DNA from: Symbiodinium natans | Taxonomy: Eukaryota; Sar; Dinophyceae; Suessiales; Symbiodiniaceae | Assembly: GCA_905221605.1 (NCBI GenBank) | Contig: CAJNDS010001724.1 | Span: forward strand, 230,978-294,977 | Length of the DNA stretch: 64,000 nucleotides | Reading direction: 5' to 3' | Part shown: piece after piece, positions 37,167 to 46,529 of the stretch | How the letters are laid out: every line of letters begins with the position of its first letter | Numbering within the stretch: the first letter of the stretch is position 1 | Made by a program: the position numbers and the translations under genes | Notes under the pieces: model-generated | Database searches by the model: none | Seen by the model: only the letters and a program-made list of their open reading frames with translations | What the model was told of the DNA's origin: nothing

Positions 37167-37306
37167 CCCAAAGAGCCCAATACCCCTTGATTACAAGGTA
37201 TGTTCCTTATACGGAACTTTCCTTACATCACATTAAGGATCCCTCCTAGATTAGATTGTTTTTAAGGTATTTTCCTTAGTAATTAAGGGGTATTGGGCTC
37301 TTTGGG
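37167..37306. mobile_element. MITE-like family A, copy 5 (longest, intact ends)
   Basis: Left CCCAAAGAGCCCAATACCCC and right GGGGTATTGGGCTCTTTGGG are perfect 20-bp inverted repeats. The interior repeats TATGTTCCTTA motifs. Best reference copy of the family. Confidence 0.92.
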
Positions 37307-37343
37307 TTTGGGTTTTCAGGCTCATAGGGCATGTCGGGTTCAG

Positions 37344-37629
37344 GATTGAGTTGGGATGTTGAGCGTAAACTGTCCAGGGTCGGTAGAAGAGCGCCTTCTT
37401 CTGGAAAGCTCCAGACACTGAGCAGAAAGCGGAATCCGGAAGTCACGATCTATCGCACAGGGTTTAGGGTTTTGGGTTTAATTCGGGCGTCACTGTTTGG
37501 TCTGGGGTTGCAAACCCCCCACCCCCCTCTGCCAAGTATCCCAGGCTACCACTCCTCATGGTCGACGTGGATGAGAGCCCGATGGGCATCAGCCTCTGCT
37601 TGATTGCCGGCTCAGAAGCGGATTTCTAG
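37344..37629 (+). CDS. Two candidate exons (37344-37461, 37545-37629), last ends in stop
   Basis: Exon one (acceptor TCGGGTTCAG) is 38 codons: LSWDVERKLSRVGRRAPSSG, KLQTLSRKRNPEVTIYRT, ending ACAGG|GTTTAG. The 83-nt intron starts with telomeric units and ends AAGTATCCCAG. Exon two continues in matching phase 2: LPLLMVDVDESPMGISLCLI, AGSEADF, TAG 37627. Basic then acidic. Product unknown. The telomeric donor plus ordinary acceptor is a mixed type. Confidence 0.68.
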
Positions 37630-38161
37630 GATTTAGGGGTTAGGGTGAAAGGTTTAAGGCGTCCGAGTCATGCGATCAGCCGGGTTGTTCAGTGTCCTCT
37701 TTTTATCTCGACGTCTTGGTTTCGATGATCGTAAAGAGTGTTTTCAGTGTTCGCTGAACCCCATAACGCCCTAAATGTTAAACCCTAAACCCTAAACACT
37801 AAACCCTAAACCCTAAAAGGCAGCACCTACTGCCATGAGTCTCCCCCTTGGCCAGCCCCAGTCGGTATAAACCCTAACCCCTAAACCTCCCCAAGCCCTA
37901 AACGGATCCTTGAACCACACGCCGATGCCTGAAGAAGAGATTTGAAGGGCTGCTTTTCTCCATTCCCCTGAAGACAGGGACGAGATTTGAAGGGCTGCTT
38001 TTCTCCATTCCTCTGAAGATAGGCGAGGTCCGAAAACACAAAGACTTAGGGGGGGTTCTGTGTTTAGGGTTCCAGGTGCCTTATACATAAATTACGTCAT
38101 TGCAATATTCATACATACATGTACATTTGTTTTTCTATTGCTAAATTTGTTAAATTGTGAT

Positions 38162-38178
38162 TGTGTGTGTGTGTGTTT
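38162..38178. repeat. (TG)n run in a pyrimidine/purine-rich intron end
   Basis: TTGTGTGTGTGTGTGTTTGA upstream of acceptor TACGTACAG at 38189. Confidence 0.9.
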
Positions 38179-38189
38179 GATACGTACAG

Positions 38190-38362
38190 GCAACACGTGG
38201 AAGCCCCCCCTCCCCCCCCTCCCCAACCGAAGCCAAGATTCCACAACCCCTCGCGACAAACCACTGGGCCACTGGTGGGCCCTAAAGAATGCCCAAGAAT
38301 TGCTTAGCAGGGTCCCTCTTTTGCCACAACTCCGGTACTGTAGTGCCCCACCTCAACCCTAG
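38190..38362 (+). CDS. Candidate terminal exon
   Basis: Acceptor GATACGTACAG; 56 codons to TAG 38360: NTWKPPLPPLPNRSQDSTTP, RDKPLGHWWALKNAQELLSR, VPLLPQLRYCSAPPQ. Another frame (VEAPPPPPPQPKPRFHNPSR) is open for 38 codons. Confidence 0.45.
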
Positions 38363-38416
38363 AGAGAAACCTTAAAGCCTAAAGCCCGCAGCCAACAGGC
38401 ACCCTACTTCAAACCC

Positions 38417-38478
38417 TAAGCCCTAAACCCTAAACCCTAAACCCTAAACCCTAAACCCTAAACCCTAAACCCTAAACC
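38417..38478 (-). repeat. C-rich telomeric tract
   Basis: Nine CCCTAAA units ending CCCCCACAG, the acceptor of the next exon. Confidence 0.97.
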
Positions 38479-38485
38479 CCCACAG

Positions 38486-38629
38486 CCGTGCCAAGCTCAA
38501 GACGGGTTTGGCCCACTGCAGGGGGTTCTTGCAGGCCCCAGAGGCGCCAGGGCCCCCCCCAATGCCGCGCATCTACGCGCCCATCAAGTCCAAGAAGCGG
38601 CCCACGCCCAGGGGTCTCATGGAGGCCGG
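38486..38629 (+). CDS. Candidate internal exon with telomeric donor
   Basis: Acceptor ACCCCCACAG, donor GCCGG|GTTTAG. Reads RAKLKTGLAHCRGFLQAPEA, PGPPPMPRIYAPIKSKKRPT, PRGLMEA: GC-rich third positions, basic and Pro-rich. Starts the run of + exons reaching 44 kb that may form one gene with a sperm-tail-type repeat. Confidence 0.6.
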
Positions 38630-38998
38630 GTTTAGGGTTTAGTTTTAGGGTTTAGGGTTTAGGGTTTAGGGTTTAGGGTTTAGGGTTTAGGGTTTAGGGT
38701 GAGAGAACTTCGGGATTATGGGGCTTTGGGGTTGAGGGTTTATATACTTTCGTTAGGGGTTCAACAAAAAGGAGGAATCATATTTGGGAATGTTCTTCAG
38801 TGGGGATATGGGCTGTTCGTGTTTTCGGCTAGTGCTGCGGGCTTCGAGGGTGATTGTTTTTAATGTGGGTTTCTTTTGGGGGGGGGTTTACTTCCTATGT
38901 TTTTGGTTTATATAGTTTCAGTTTAGTGTAGTTGCGTCTTTGGGGGGTTTGCTGTGTTTAGTTTTTTTCTGGAAAGTTTGCTGGTTTGAGACTTCCAG

Positions 38999-39073
38999 CG
39001 TGTGACGGTGGCTTCCTCATCTCTGTCGTTGCACACCCTCCCGAAGTTCGCCATCCCTAAACCCAAAACCTAA
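38999..39073 (+). CDS. Candidate exon running into a telomeric stop
   Basis: Acceptor GAGACTTCCAG; RVTVASSSLSLHTLPKFAIP then KPKT, TAA 39071, where the stop is inside a CCCTAAA variant. Without a donor it would be a terminal exon. Confidence 0.45.
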   Translation, partial: RVTVASSSLSLHTLPKFAIPKPKT

Positions 39074-39255
39074 ACCCTAAACCCTCTAAGCCCTTTTCGA
39101 GCGCCTATGCAGGATAAATGGCCCTGAATCCATAGTCGGCCTGAAACTACCCGAAACCCAAAACTCAACACCCTATTAACCCTAACTGGCCCTAAACCCT
39201 GAACCCTAAACCCTAAACCCTAAACCTTAAACCCTAATCCCTAAACCCAAACAAG

Positions 39256-39309
39256 CAGGCTGCAGCACGGAGCGAGGATCCCGTGCAGGAGAGATGTGGG
39301 GACCAGAGG
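39256..39309 (+). CDS. Candidate 18-codon exon, telomeric donor
   Basis: Acceptor CCCAAACAAG, donor AGAGG|GTTTAG. Reads QAAARSEDPVQERCGDQR. Alternative frame HGARIPCRRDVGTR. Confidence 0.42.
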
Positions 39310-39654
39310 GTTTAGGGTTTAGGGTTTAGGGTTTCGGGTTTAGGGTTTAGGGTTTAGGGTTTAGGGTTTAGGGTTTAGGGTTTAGGGGATTCTTTGGCCT
39401 TTCGGGGCCTAGGCTTGAAGCAGTTCGCCTAGGTGTGAATCGCAAGGTAGCCTACTCCCTGAACCCTGAACCCTAAACCCTAGCCCTAAACCCTAAACCC
39501 TAAACCCTATACCCTAAACCCTAAACCCTAAACGTTTAGTCTTGGGCACGGCTCTAGCGGCTATACCCAGACTCTTCTCTCCTGGCGTGGGCCTCAGACC
39601 TCAACGCCTACTGTTAAACAAGGTTGAGGGTTTAGGGTTTAGGGCCTCCGGCGC

Positions 39655-40053
39655 ACCTGCAAGCCTTATCATGGAGGTCTTTCGCGCGGCTGGCTGAGGG
39701 GTGGCAGGGAACGTAAGATGAATGGGGATGCAAGGGGTTTAGGCTTGAAGGTCTAGCGTGTCATGATTGATGATCGGTACCCGGATAAGTAATTACCCTT
39801 AGTAGGGTTGTAGGTCTAGTTCACATGCTTACAACCATACTTATGACTAAATAAGGCTGGGCCTTAACTTGGCTTGTGATGGGTGGTGGGTAGTATAAGA
39901 TCCCGCATCGCGCCAACACCCTGCACTACCACAAATCAGAAACTTCATGAGGCCACTAAACCGTGTCCTCTAAGCGAAATGGACAAAGCAGAGTCTAAAT
40001 GCGGAGGACAACAGTGAAGCGGAAATGACCCCTCGAGCCCTATGCCTTTGCAG
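39655..40053. other. Intron or spacer without clear exon
   Basis: Frame ASGAPASLIMEVFRAAG at about 39637-39690 starts after TTTAG but lacks a good donor. 39780-39900 has TATAAGTA-type family F fragments. Confidence 0.35.
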
Positions 40054-40141
40054 GAAATGCTCTCCGGCGCCAACCCCCTCTACGGCATGGGCACGCATCG
40101 GTCCAATCAGCGCCTCCCCCCCCAACTACTTTTGACTGCAG
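40054..40141 (+). CDS. Candidate internal exon, strong splice sites
   Basis: Acceptor CCTATGCCTTTGCAG, donor CTGCAG|GTTTGG. Reads EMLSGANPLYGMGTHRSNQR then LPPQLLLTA. Coding-like throughout. Likely the same gene as the PG-rich exon at 40830. Confidence 0.72.
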
Positions 40142-40583
40142 GTTTGGAGGTTCAGGGTTTCAGGCTCGGGGCATGTAGCGCAGCCAGCCCTTCTAACTAA
40201 GATAGACAGCAAGATGGGCACAATACTTCGGCCTTGCGTGCCACAACTTGCTTGTCTCCGGGACCAGAGATACTCTTGTAGGCTGGCGCATCTGCAGGCG
40301 TGAGCATGGTTGCAAGAGTTGCCCACTGAGAGCTGACATTTAGGGTTTAGGGTTTAGGGCTCAGGGTTCAGGGTTCAGGGTTCAGGGTTTAGAGGGGCAA
40401 TTTTCAGGTACATCGGTTGTGCCAGGGCTCGTTCCCCCGAACACCTGCGCACGCCTACGCCCTCCCTGAATTGTTCGCGTGTCACAGACACAGCCGGGGT
40501 GCCCCAGGACACAGCGAACAGATCTCCGAACAACATATGCAAGGTTTTCTGGTGCAGCCGGGCCTTTGAGTTTCTATACACCA

Positions 40584-40672
40584 CCCAAAGGCTCCTATGT
40601 GGTACCTGTTTGGGTAGTATACTAGAATCCCCTATAGCTAACCCAGAAAGGAACTACATTGGAGCCTTTGGG
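40584..40672. mobile_element. MITE-like family D, copy 1
   Basis: Left CCCAAAGGCTCCTATGTGGT, right CTACATTGGAGCCTTTGGG; interior GTAGTATACTAGAATCCCC. Other copies at 52263-52341 and 54432-54483. Confidence 0.82.
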
Positions 40673-40699
40673 CAGACATTTAAGTCCCCCCAAGTCCTC

Positions 40700-40808
40700 A
40701 GAGCTGAACCCTAAACCCTAAACCCTAAACCCTAAACCCTAAACCCGAAACCCTAAACCCTAAATCCTAAACCCTAAACCCTAAACCCTAAACCCTAAAC
40801 CCTAAACC
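40700..40808 (-). repeat. C-rich telomeric tract
   Basis: About 14 CCCTAAA units. Flanked on both sides by CAAGTCCTCAGAGC, a direct repeat that looks like a duplicated insertion site (40690-40703 and 40808-40821). Confidence 0.95.
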
Positions 40809-40829
40809 CAAGTCCTCAGAGCCCTTCAG

Positions 40830-40908
40830 GTGCAAGGAGGAGTCGCGCACACCCGGCCCTGGTGCCTACCGGACGCTCTCCACCTTCCCGAATTCCCACA
40901 AGGATGAG
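40830..40908 (+). CDS. Exon encoding a sperm-tail PG-rich (SHIPPO/STPG-type) repeat
   Basis: Acceptor CAGAGCCCTTCAG, donor GATGAG|GTGCGG. Reads CKEESRTPGPGAYRTLSTFP then NSHKDE. TPGPGAYR is the core of the STPG repeat found in microtubule-inner and flagellar proteins such as ODF3 and CIMIP-type proteins. One repeat only, so the family call is moderate. A role in the flagellar axoneme would be expected if the gene is real. Confidence 0.72.
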
Positions 40909-40918
40909 GTGCGGTGCT

Positions 40919-41065
40919 TGGGGTTTAGGGTTTAGGGTTTAGGGTTTAGGGTTTAGGGTTTAGGGTTTAGGGTTTAGGGTTTAGGGTTTAGGGTTTAGGG
41001 TTTAGGGTTTAGGGTTTTAGAGCTTAGGGTTTAGGGTTTGGGGTTTGGGGTTTGGGGTTTGGGGT
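40919..41065 (+). repeat. G-rich telomeric tract grading into TTTGGGG
   Basis: Thirteen TTTAGGG units, then TTTGGGG units at 41038-41064. It begins just after the donor of exon 40830-40908. Confidence 0.97.
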
Positions 41066-41252
41066 TGAGAGGTTTGAGGGGTTTGAGGGGTTTGAGGGAT
41101 TCGGGATAGGATTTCGGGTTTAGGATGCGGGGAAATAAGGATTTAGGCCAAACTCACAGCGGCATAAGGCAAAGGACGTGGGGTATGGCTACGAGGGGTC
41201 CGGTTTAGGGATTAGCGTTTAGGGTGTCTCGTGCCCGGTGTGAGTCACACCA

Positions 41253-41552
41253 TTGACGGGCCAATGTAACAGCTGTTCAAGCGAACGGCGAACGGCCCCT
41301 AAACTCTACTTCTCACATGCAAGTGCCCAGTACGCCCTTGGGATATCGCTTGTGGTTGTCCTTTGTTGCGATGAGCAGGTTCCATATTCAGGAACATGTT
41401 TGTCAGGGGGTTCTGGGCCCGCTCAGTTTCAATGCTTCAGGGTTAACACATCTGTTGCATTCATCTCTCTGATCGAAAGGATCCCCTCCCCCCCCCCCCC
41501 CCCACGCAACAACAAAAAGGAAGCCAAACAGAAACCTGCCGGAAGACTCTAG
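41253..41552 (+). CDS. Open frame of 99 codons, uncertain
   Basis: Open from TTG to TAG: APKLYFSHASAQYALGISLV then VVLCCDEQVPYSGTCLSGGS. No early ATG. Ends in a poly-C-derived Pro run. Confidence 0.28.
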   Translation: MTGQCNSCSSERRTAPKLYFSHASAQYALGISLVVVLCCDEQVPYSGTCLSGGSGPAQFQCFRVNTSVAFISLIERIPSPPPPPRNNKKEAKQKPAGRL

Positions 41553-41639
41553 AAACCTCAATTCGGACATTTCTGGGCCCTAAACCCTAAACCCTAAAAC
41601 AGTGCTGCGGCTAGCCGGGTGCCAAAAAAACCCTAAAAC

Positions 41640-41775
41640 CCAAAACCCTGACCCTAAACCCTAAGCCCTAAGCCCTAAGCCCTAAGCCCTAAACCCTAAA
41701 CCCTAAACCCTAAACCCTAAACCCTAAACCCTAAACCCTGAACCCTAAACCCTAAACCCTAAACCCTAAACCCTG
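41640..41775 (-). repeat. C-rich telomeric tract with CCCTAAG and CCCTGAA variants
   Basis: About 17 units. Includes a run of CCCTAAG at 41664-41690. Confidence 0.97.
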
Positions 41776-41791
41776 ACCCTATACCTTATAG

Positions 41792-41908
41792 AGGTCTGCA
41801 ACCACAGCATCTTCAAGCGTGCTCCGCGTGGTCTCCTCAGCGCTCGAGCTCGGGACTTCGGCCGAGTGGCCGACATCTCGAACCCGCGACTTGGCAGAAG
41901 CAACAGGG
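41792..41908 (+). CDS. Candidate internal exon between telomeric tracts
   Basis: Acceptor TATACCTTATAG, donor CAGGG|GTTTAG. 38 codons: VCNHSIFKRAPRGLLSARAR, DFGRVADISNPRLGRSNR. Basic, possibly another part of the STPG-type gene, though no PG motif. Confidence 0.65.
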
Positions 41909-42306
41909 GTTTAGGGTTTAGGGTTTAGGGTTCAGGGTTTAGGGTTTAGGGTAAATCTGGGTCTCGAGATGAGCTTGGGTTTAGGTTACTTTGCATATTC
42001 ATACATGCATGTGTGAATATCTGGTAGCATATCCATATACACAATTGAGTTCCATATAAGACATAGATATGTTCTTTTTGTTAAATGTGGAATGGGTGGA
42101 AAAGGGCTGCAGGGCTTGAGGCTTTCGGACCTCAAGGTGGTTCTCTTGGGGGCTTCAGGGCTTTCGGGTTGTAAGGTCTTGGGGTTTCGGTTAAGGGTTA
42201 TACGGTTTAGGGTCTAGGGTCTTTTTGGGCAAAAGGGTTTGAGTTGCTTGTTTTGTTTTGTGCTTTTGATTTGTGGGTGGTTGGTGAACGGCTCCGTCCT
42301 GTGCAG

Positions 42307-42440
42307 AAACGGGCCAGCTTACATGCCGCGTGGTATCCGTGTCCGAGGAGCTTCTAAGACACACGCTACTACGGGTACTGAGATACCGCCGCGTCCCTGA
42401 TCGCACATCAGTTGACATTGCAAGGAAGAAAGCACCCTGA
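42307..42440 (+). CDS. Candidate exon ending in stop
   Basis: Acceptor CTCCGTCCTGTGCAG; TGQLTCRVVSVSEELLRHTL, LRVLRYRRVPDRTSVDIARK, KAP, TGA 42438. A second open piece at 42430-42525 reads MQQRYLIIPPVVTMFHEQA and ends in TGA. Either could be a terminal exon. Confidence 0.52.
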
Positions 42441-42733
42441 ACCCCAATGCCCCCTCGCCAACCCGACAAAAATGCAGCAGAGGTACCTGATCATCCCACC
42501 AGTGGTCACGATGTTCCATGAGCAGGCCTGAAAGTTGGTCCTAGCGGAAAGAGATCCGGTAGGTTTCGGGTTGAGAGTTTACGGGGTATAGGGTTGAGTG
42601 TTCAAGGTTTAGGGGTCAGCGTTTGAGGGTTGAGGGTTTAGGGTTGAGGGTTTAGGCAACCAAAGCGGGTGAGAGAGCCCTTGAGCAAAAAGGGAACCAA
42701 AGCCGTTTGCGGCAAGCCCTCAACCCTATCGAG

Positions 42734-42789
42734 CTGGGCTACCGGTGTGGTGGTGTTGAGTCCGAGTGCTTAGGAGATGCTGATGGAGG
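42734..42789 (+). CDS. Candidate exon, telomeric donor
   Basis: Acceptor ACCCTATCGAG, donor GGAGG|GTTTAG. Reads LGYRCGGVESECLGDADG. Confidence 0.42.
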
Positions 42790-42893
42790 GTTTAGGATTT
42801 TAGGGTTTTAGGGTTTAGGGTTTAGGGCCTTAGGGTCGTGAGGGTTCAGGGTTTAGGGTTTAAGGGATGTTTGGGGGGACGAGGCGGTTTCAG

Positions 42894-42964
42894 CGTTCTG
42901 GGTTTGAGGGCGATGGCCATTAGGCTTAAGCAAGGCTGCACATGGCTTCTGGCTACCCTATGCG
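42894..42964 (+). CDS. Candidate exon, telomeric donor
   Basis: Acceptor AGGCGGTTTCAG, donor TGCG|GTTTAG. Reads VLGLRAMAIRLKQGCTWLLA plus TLC, amphipathic. Confidence 0.55.
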
Positions 42965-43072
42965 GTTTAGGGTTTAGGGTTTAGGGTTTAGGGCCTAGGG
43001 TTTACGGTTTAGGGTTTGAGGGTTTAGGGCTTTAACTTCGGCCCTCAAAGACCCGACACCCAGATATCGCAG

Positions 43073-43131
43073 GTCAACGGCCAAGAGCCGAAGAGGATGT
43101 CCGCCAGCAAGCACCTGGGTTGCTTCATAGG
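43073..43131 (+). CDS. Candidate exon, telomeric donor
   Basis: Acceptor CAGATATCGCAG, donor ATAGG|GTTTAG. Reads VNGQEPKRMSASKHLGCFI. An earlier acceptor at 43050 would add PDTQISQ and make a PDZ-like DTQISQVNG motif, which is weak. Confidence 0.55.
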
Positions 43132-43405
43132 GTTTAGGGTTTAGGGTTTAGGGCTTAGGGTTTAGGGTTTAGGGTTTAGGGTTTAGGGTTTAGGGTTTAG
43201 GGCCTAGGGATGAGGGTTTAGGGTTTAGGGTTCATAGGGTGTATACAAGCTTTGCTACAGTTGCGAACGCTCAACACTATACCCCAAAGCCCTAAACCCT
43301 AAACCTGGGGTGAACGAACCACGCGAGTGTTGCTCGCCCTGTCGGATTTTGGTTTAGGGTTTAGGGTTTCGGGTTGAAGCCGATTGGCAGGGTGCAGCTT
43401 TCCAG

Positions 43406-43471
43406 TGGGCCTTTGGGGCAATCAATCACACAATTGACAAGGCTTCCCGGCACATCCGGCAGTGCCCCACA
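43406..43471 (+). CDS. Candidate 22-codon exon
   Basis: Acceptor GCAGCTTTCCAG, donor CCCACA|GTAACC. Reads WAFGAINHTIDKASRHIRQC plus PT. Telomeric C-rich variants follow directly after the donor. Confidence 0.6.
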
Positions 43472-43520
43472 GTAACCCTAAAACCCTAAACCCACTGTGG
43501 GTTAAGGGCGAGGGGCTCAG

Positions 43521-43608
43521 CTTGCCAAGGAACACGATCAACACGATGCCTCCCTGCAGCGCCAACCACAAGATTCTGAAAGGATGCTCTGGAGTTAGGG
43601 GGTTCAGG
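43521..43608 (+). CDS. Candidate exon, telomeric donor
   Basis: Acceptor CGAGGGGCTCAG, donor TTCAGG|GTTTAG. Reads LPRNTINTMPPCSANHKILK then GCSGVRGF. A nearer donor at GGA|GTTAGG is possible. Confidence 0.5.
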
Positions 43609-43839
43609 GTTTAGGGTTTAGGGTTTAGGGTTTGGGTTTAGGGTTTAGGGTTTAGGGGTTCAGGGCTTCAGGGTTTGGAAAGGCCTTCAGGGTTGGCACT
43701 CGGTTTGGGAGGCAGAGTTGAAGGTCAATACCCGAAACCGAGGTTCTCACACCAGATTTGCTTCTGTCGGTTTAAGGTTTAGGGCTTAGGGTTGAGGGTT
43801 TGGGGTTTAGGTCCAAAGGAGTAGCGGTGCTCTTGCCAG

Positions 43840-44014
43840 GACATGGTGGGACGATTCCAAGAGGACACGGGCTTCCTTTCTGAGGCAAAGTTTCACACTG
43901 ACACGGAGAAAACATTCGGAGTCACTGGGGTCCAAAAGTGCATCCCCCAGTATCAACTTGAGGGTTTAGGGTTTAGGGTTTAGGGTAGTTAAATCTGCCA
44001 CAAATCCTTCGTGA
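43840..44014 (+). CDS. High-quality exon (43840-43963) plus short terminal exon across a 25-nt telomeric gap
   Basis: Acceptor GGTGCTCTTGCCAG, donor GAGG|GTTTAG. 41 codons: DMVGRFQEDTGFLSEAKFHT, DTEKTFGVTGVQKCIPQYQL, E. Strongly coding in composition. Removing 43964-43988 (telomeric units ending GGGTAG) continues in phase as VKSATNPS to TGA 44012. Best single exon in the 38-44 kb series. Function unknown. Confidence 0.72.
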
Positions 44015-44102
44015 CGCGGAGTTCTTCATGAGCAAGTGCGGTATATAAATACGAGCTAGGCCAGAGCTTACCACTTCGAGATCGAGCTTGTTTTAGGTTT
44101 AT

Positions 44103-44215
44103 GTATATACATATATATATATATATATGTAAAGGGAGATGGTGGGTATAAGCATGAGTGTATATACATATATATATATATATATGTATAGGGAGATGGT
44201 GGGTATAAGCATGAG
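44103..44215. repeat. Tandem duplication with (TA)n, 57-bp period
   Basis: GTATATACATATATATATAT... GGGAGATGGTGGGTATAAGC occurs at 44103 and 44160, nearly identical. The TA tract length differs. Confidence 0.95.
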
Positions 44216-44344
44216 GATCGTTGAAGAGCAGGCTAGCAGGAATTGTGGGGCATGGCTCCACGACAGATGTGTAGAACCTGGAGTAGTTAGCACTGCCAGC
44301 TGCTGGCAAGACATGCTGTAGCTGCAACTCTCTTTTGGCGACAG

Positions 44345-44889
44345 AAAACGCGGCCCATCTCGGTGCAATCGCCAGTGGTGGAAGCAATCAGCAGCTGCTA
44401 AAGAAACGATCTAGAACCAGTCTGTGCATACGTAGGACAAGCATTTTGCATCTTTGGTCCGGGTACAGATCCATAGCAGGGAACAGCAGAAATTCCGCGG
44501 TAGTTTTTTTTCGTGCGCGTGGAGACATGATCAAGTGGCATGGGCGGAGAGATCTGCCGGCAAGAGGACCCAGAGCACCAAAGGCACAAAGAGCGCCAAC
44601 AGCCCAAACAGACGCCAAGGCTTCAGCAGCAACAACAACAACGACAACAACAGCGGCAACTTTGGACATGGTAGTTAACAACAATAGAACTTATTCAACC
44701 TTCAATCGCGCACCTAATTCTTCACGGCATCTCAGTTTGGATCTTTCGGCAACATGTTTCATATCCTACTTCTACGCCCATTTGCATCACAATGCAGTTG
44801 CGTTCAGTCGCTCAGATGTACTCGGCGCTGTCTACCCTAAACTTAAGAGCTTCCGGCTCAAGCCGCCGACCCCGCTGGAGCATGGTTGA
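44345..44889 (+). CDS. Candidate long exon, open 181 codons
   Basis: Acceptor CTCTTTTGGCGACAG, then open to TAG 44887 (longest non-BTB + frame). Reads NAAHLGAIASGGSNQQLLKK, RSRTSLCIRRTSILHLWSGY, then a Thr/Ala run from CAACAACAACGACAAC repeats (TTTTTTTAATLDMVV) and SRHLSLDLSATCFISYFYAH. A donor at GACATG|GTAGTT (44669) is an alternative end. Telomere-free island. Product unknown. Confidence 0.48.
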
Positions 44890-44904
44890 AAGGTTTAAAC
44901 GCGC

Positions 44905-45018
44905 TCGTGGGGGGGGGGGGGTAGGAGGGGGAGCTGCAGAGGGGCAGGGGTGGGGGGGGGGGGGGGGGGGGGGGGGGTGGGGGGGGGGTTGGGGGGGGGG
45001 TTTGGGGGGGGGTGTTTT
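44905..45018. repeat. Poly-G tract
   Basis: Nearly 100 bases of G with rare interruptions, giving artefactual Gly/Pro frames on both strands. Length is probably not reliable. Confidence 0.95.
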
Positions 45019-45029
45019 TTTTGCCAAAG

Positions 45030-45064
45030 GGCCCCTATGTCCTGTGCGAAACCGCCTATGGTCC
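45030..45064 (+). CDS. Candidate small exon, classic donor
   Basis: Acceptor TTTTTTTTGCCAAAG, donor GGTCC|GTGAGT. Reads GPYVLCETAYG. The poly-G then poly-T upstream forms the intron's 3' end. Confidence 0.58.
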
Positions 45065-45309
45065 GTGAGTTTATGCGTTGTGGGTAGCCTGGCCCTCCAT
45101 GGAAAAGCTGCCCGGGTACCCCCCCTACCCCCCCCCCCCCCGCGTTTTTGGGGGTTACTTCCCATCCAACACGCCGCTAAACCCCAAGCCCAAAACCCTA
45201 AACCCCACTCCGAACTCTAACCCTAAACCCCAAACCCTAGACCCTAAACCCTAAACCCCAAACCCTAGACCCCAAACCCCTTAAACACCAAGGTCAGCCT
45301 TCCTTTCAG

Positions 45310-45359
45310 GCGAGGCCCTGTGAAGCTGAGGGTTCTTTGCGGGCCTATCGGGGCTTGGG
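45310..45359 (+). CDS. Candidate exon, telomeric donor
   Basis: Acceptor AGCCTTCCTTTCAG, donor TTGGG|GTTTAG. Reads ARPCEAEGSLRAYRGL. Confidence 0.56.
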
Positions 45360-45712
45360 GTTTAGGGTTTGGGGTTCTGGGGTCTAGTTAGGGCTTAGGG
45401 TTTGGGTTCAAAAGTGCTTAGGGCCCGGGAGTCTGGCTTCTGAAACGGGTTTAGGGTGTAGGTTAAGGGGTTTACGCCTTATGGCTTAGTGCTTAGCAAG
45501 GTTCAGGGTTTCAAGGTTAAAAAGCCTGTTTTCGTGAAGCTTGAAGTTTGCAGGGCTTGAGGATTGGAGTTTAGTGCATAGTCTTCGGGGATGTCCTGTT
45601 TCTTGGGGTTCTGTATGGGAATGCTCCCCCCCCCCCCCCCTCGCCCTCCCCTGGGGAAAACTTCACTAACCCCCAAACCTTCTGGGAGTGCTTCTGAAAC
45701 CCTAGCATTCAG

Positions 45713-45793
45713 AAAACAGAGGCCAGACCCAAACATTATGACGCCCACGGCCCTGTTTCATGGGCGGCTTGCAGAACCCCTTCCAGCATGTAG
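45713..45793 (+). CDS. Candidate terminal exon
   Basis: Acceptor CCCTAGCATTCAG; KTEARPKHYDAHGPVSWAAC then RTPSSM, TAG 45791. A second frame through it continues the 45591 open frame. Confidence 0.5.
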   Translation, partial: KTEARPKHYDAHGPVSWAACRTPSSM

Positions 45794-46403
45794 CTAGCCG
45801 CGGTCAGGCTTCTGTCCTGCGTATGCACGGAGACCAACAGTTCGTTTTCATGTTATGACGAGCCGAGTACTCCATAGGCATAGGCTGTATCAGACCCAAG
45901 CCGAATTTCAGGAGCGCGTGGTCCTCCAGGGGCAAAGGACGGCAGAATGATGTCCACCAAGTCTACCCCTTACCCTCGTTTAGCTGGATTTCAGGTACAT
46001 GAGATGCATTTCAAGCATTAGCCAAGTCATACAGACACTGTGTAGTCCCCAAAGAGCCCAATACCGAGCATACCTTAAATCATATTCAGGACCCCTATAC
46101 ATACATACATACCTTTATATATATATATATATGTATGTATGTATTCCGTAATTAAGGGGCATTGTGCTCTTTGGGTATTCTTGCCTACTTGCAAATTCTT
46201 GCTGGGATGACTCGGCCGCCATGACTTGTGTGGTGGCACGAAGGGGGGGAGGGTTATGGCATAGGAGGTGAAGTTGCGACACTATTCCTTACAATTCTTG
46301 GTGAGTGTATACATTGGGTGTCCTTTTGGGGCTGCTAGTACTATCAGCCCTACTTCGGATGGTTTAGGGGTCTCGAACCGCAGAAACACCCTAAACCCTA
46401 AAG
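45794..46403. other. Telomere-free spacer with element A6
   Basis: No convincing exon. Contains the family A element and a (TACA)n/(TA)n run. Confidence 0.45.
46048..46175. mobile_element. MITE-like family A, copy 6
   Basis: Left CCCCAAAGAGCCCAATACC, right GGGGCATTGTGCTCTTTGGG. The interior has CATACATACATACC and its inverse GTATGTATGTATT around (TA)8, an expanded palindrome. Confidence 0.85.
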
Positions 46404-46486
46404 ACCCTCGAGCGTTGAAAGGAGACGCTCGAACACTGGCTGACCTGAGCGCCGCGTGCAGGATGTGGGAGCCCCTAACAGTCCAG
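46404..46486 (+). CDS. Candidate exon, acceptor from a C-rich telomeric unit
   Basis: The acceptor is CCCTAAACCCTAAAG, a telomeric unit with AAAG; donor GTCCAG|GTACCT. Reads PRALKGDARTLADLSAACRM then WEPLTVQ. Confidence 0.6.
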
Positions 46487-46529
46487 GTACCTACATAGCA
46501 GATACTTCAACCCAAAAGCTACCACATGG

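Larger units (their letters stand above)
36506..37343. other. Elements G2 and A5 with telomeric tract
   Basis: C-rich tract 36713-36760, family G element 36864-37074, family A element 37167-37306. The + frame 36813-37190 runs through the elements and is not a gene. Confidence 0.6.

Noticed and set aside
36813-37190. 125-codon ORF with Tyr/Phe-rich middle
   Set aside because: Runs through the AT-rich interior and both inverted ends of the family G element and into family A.
44792-45220. Gly-rich and Pro-rich ORFs on both strands
   Set aside because: Poly-G artefact at 44905-45018.
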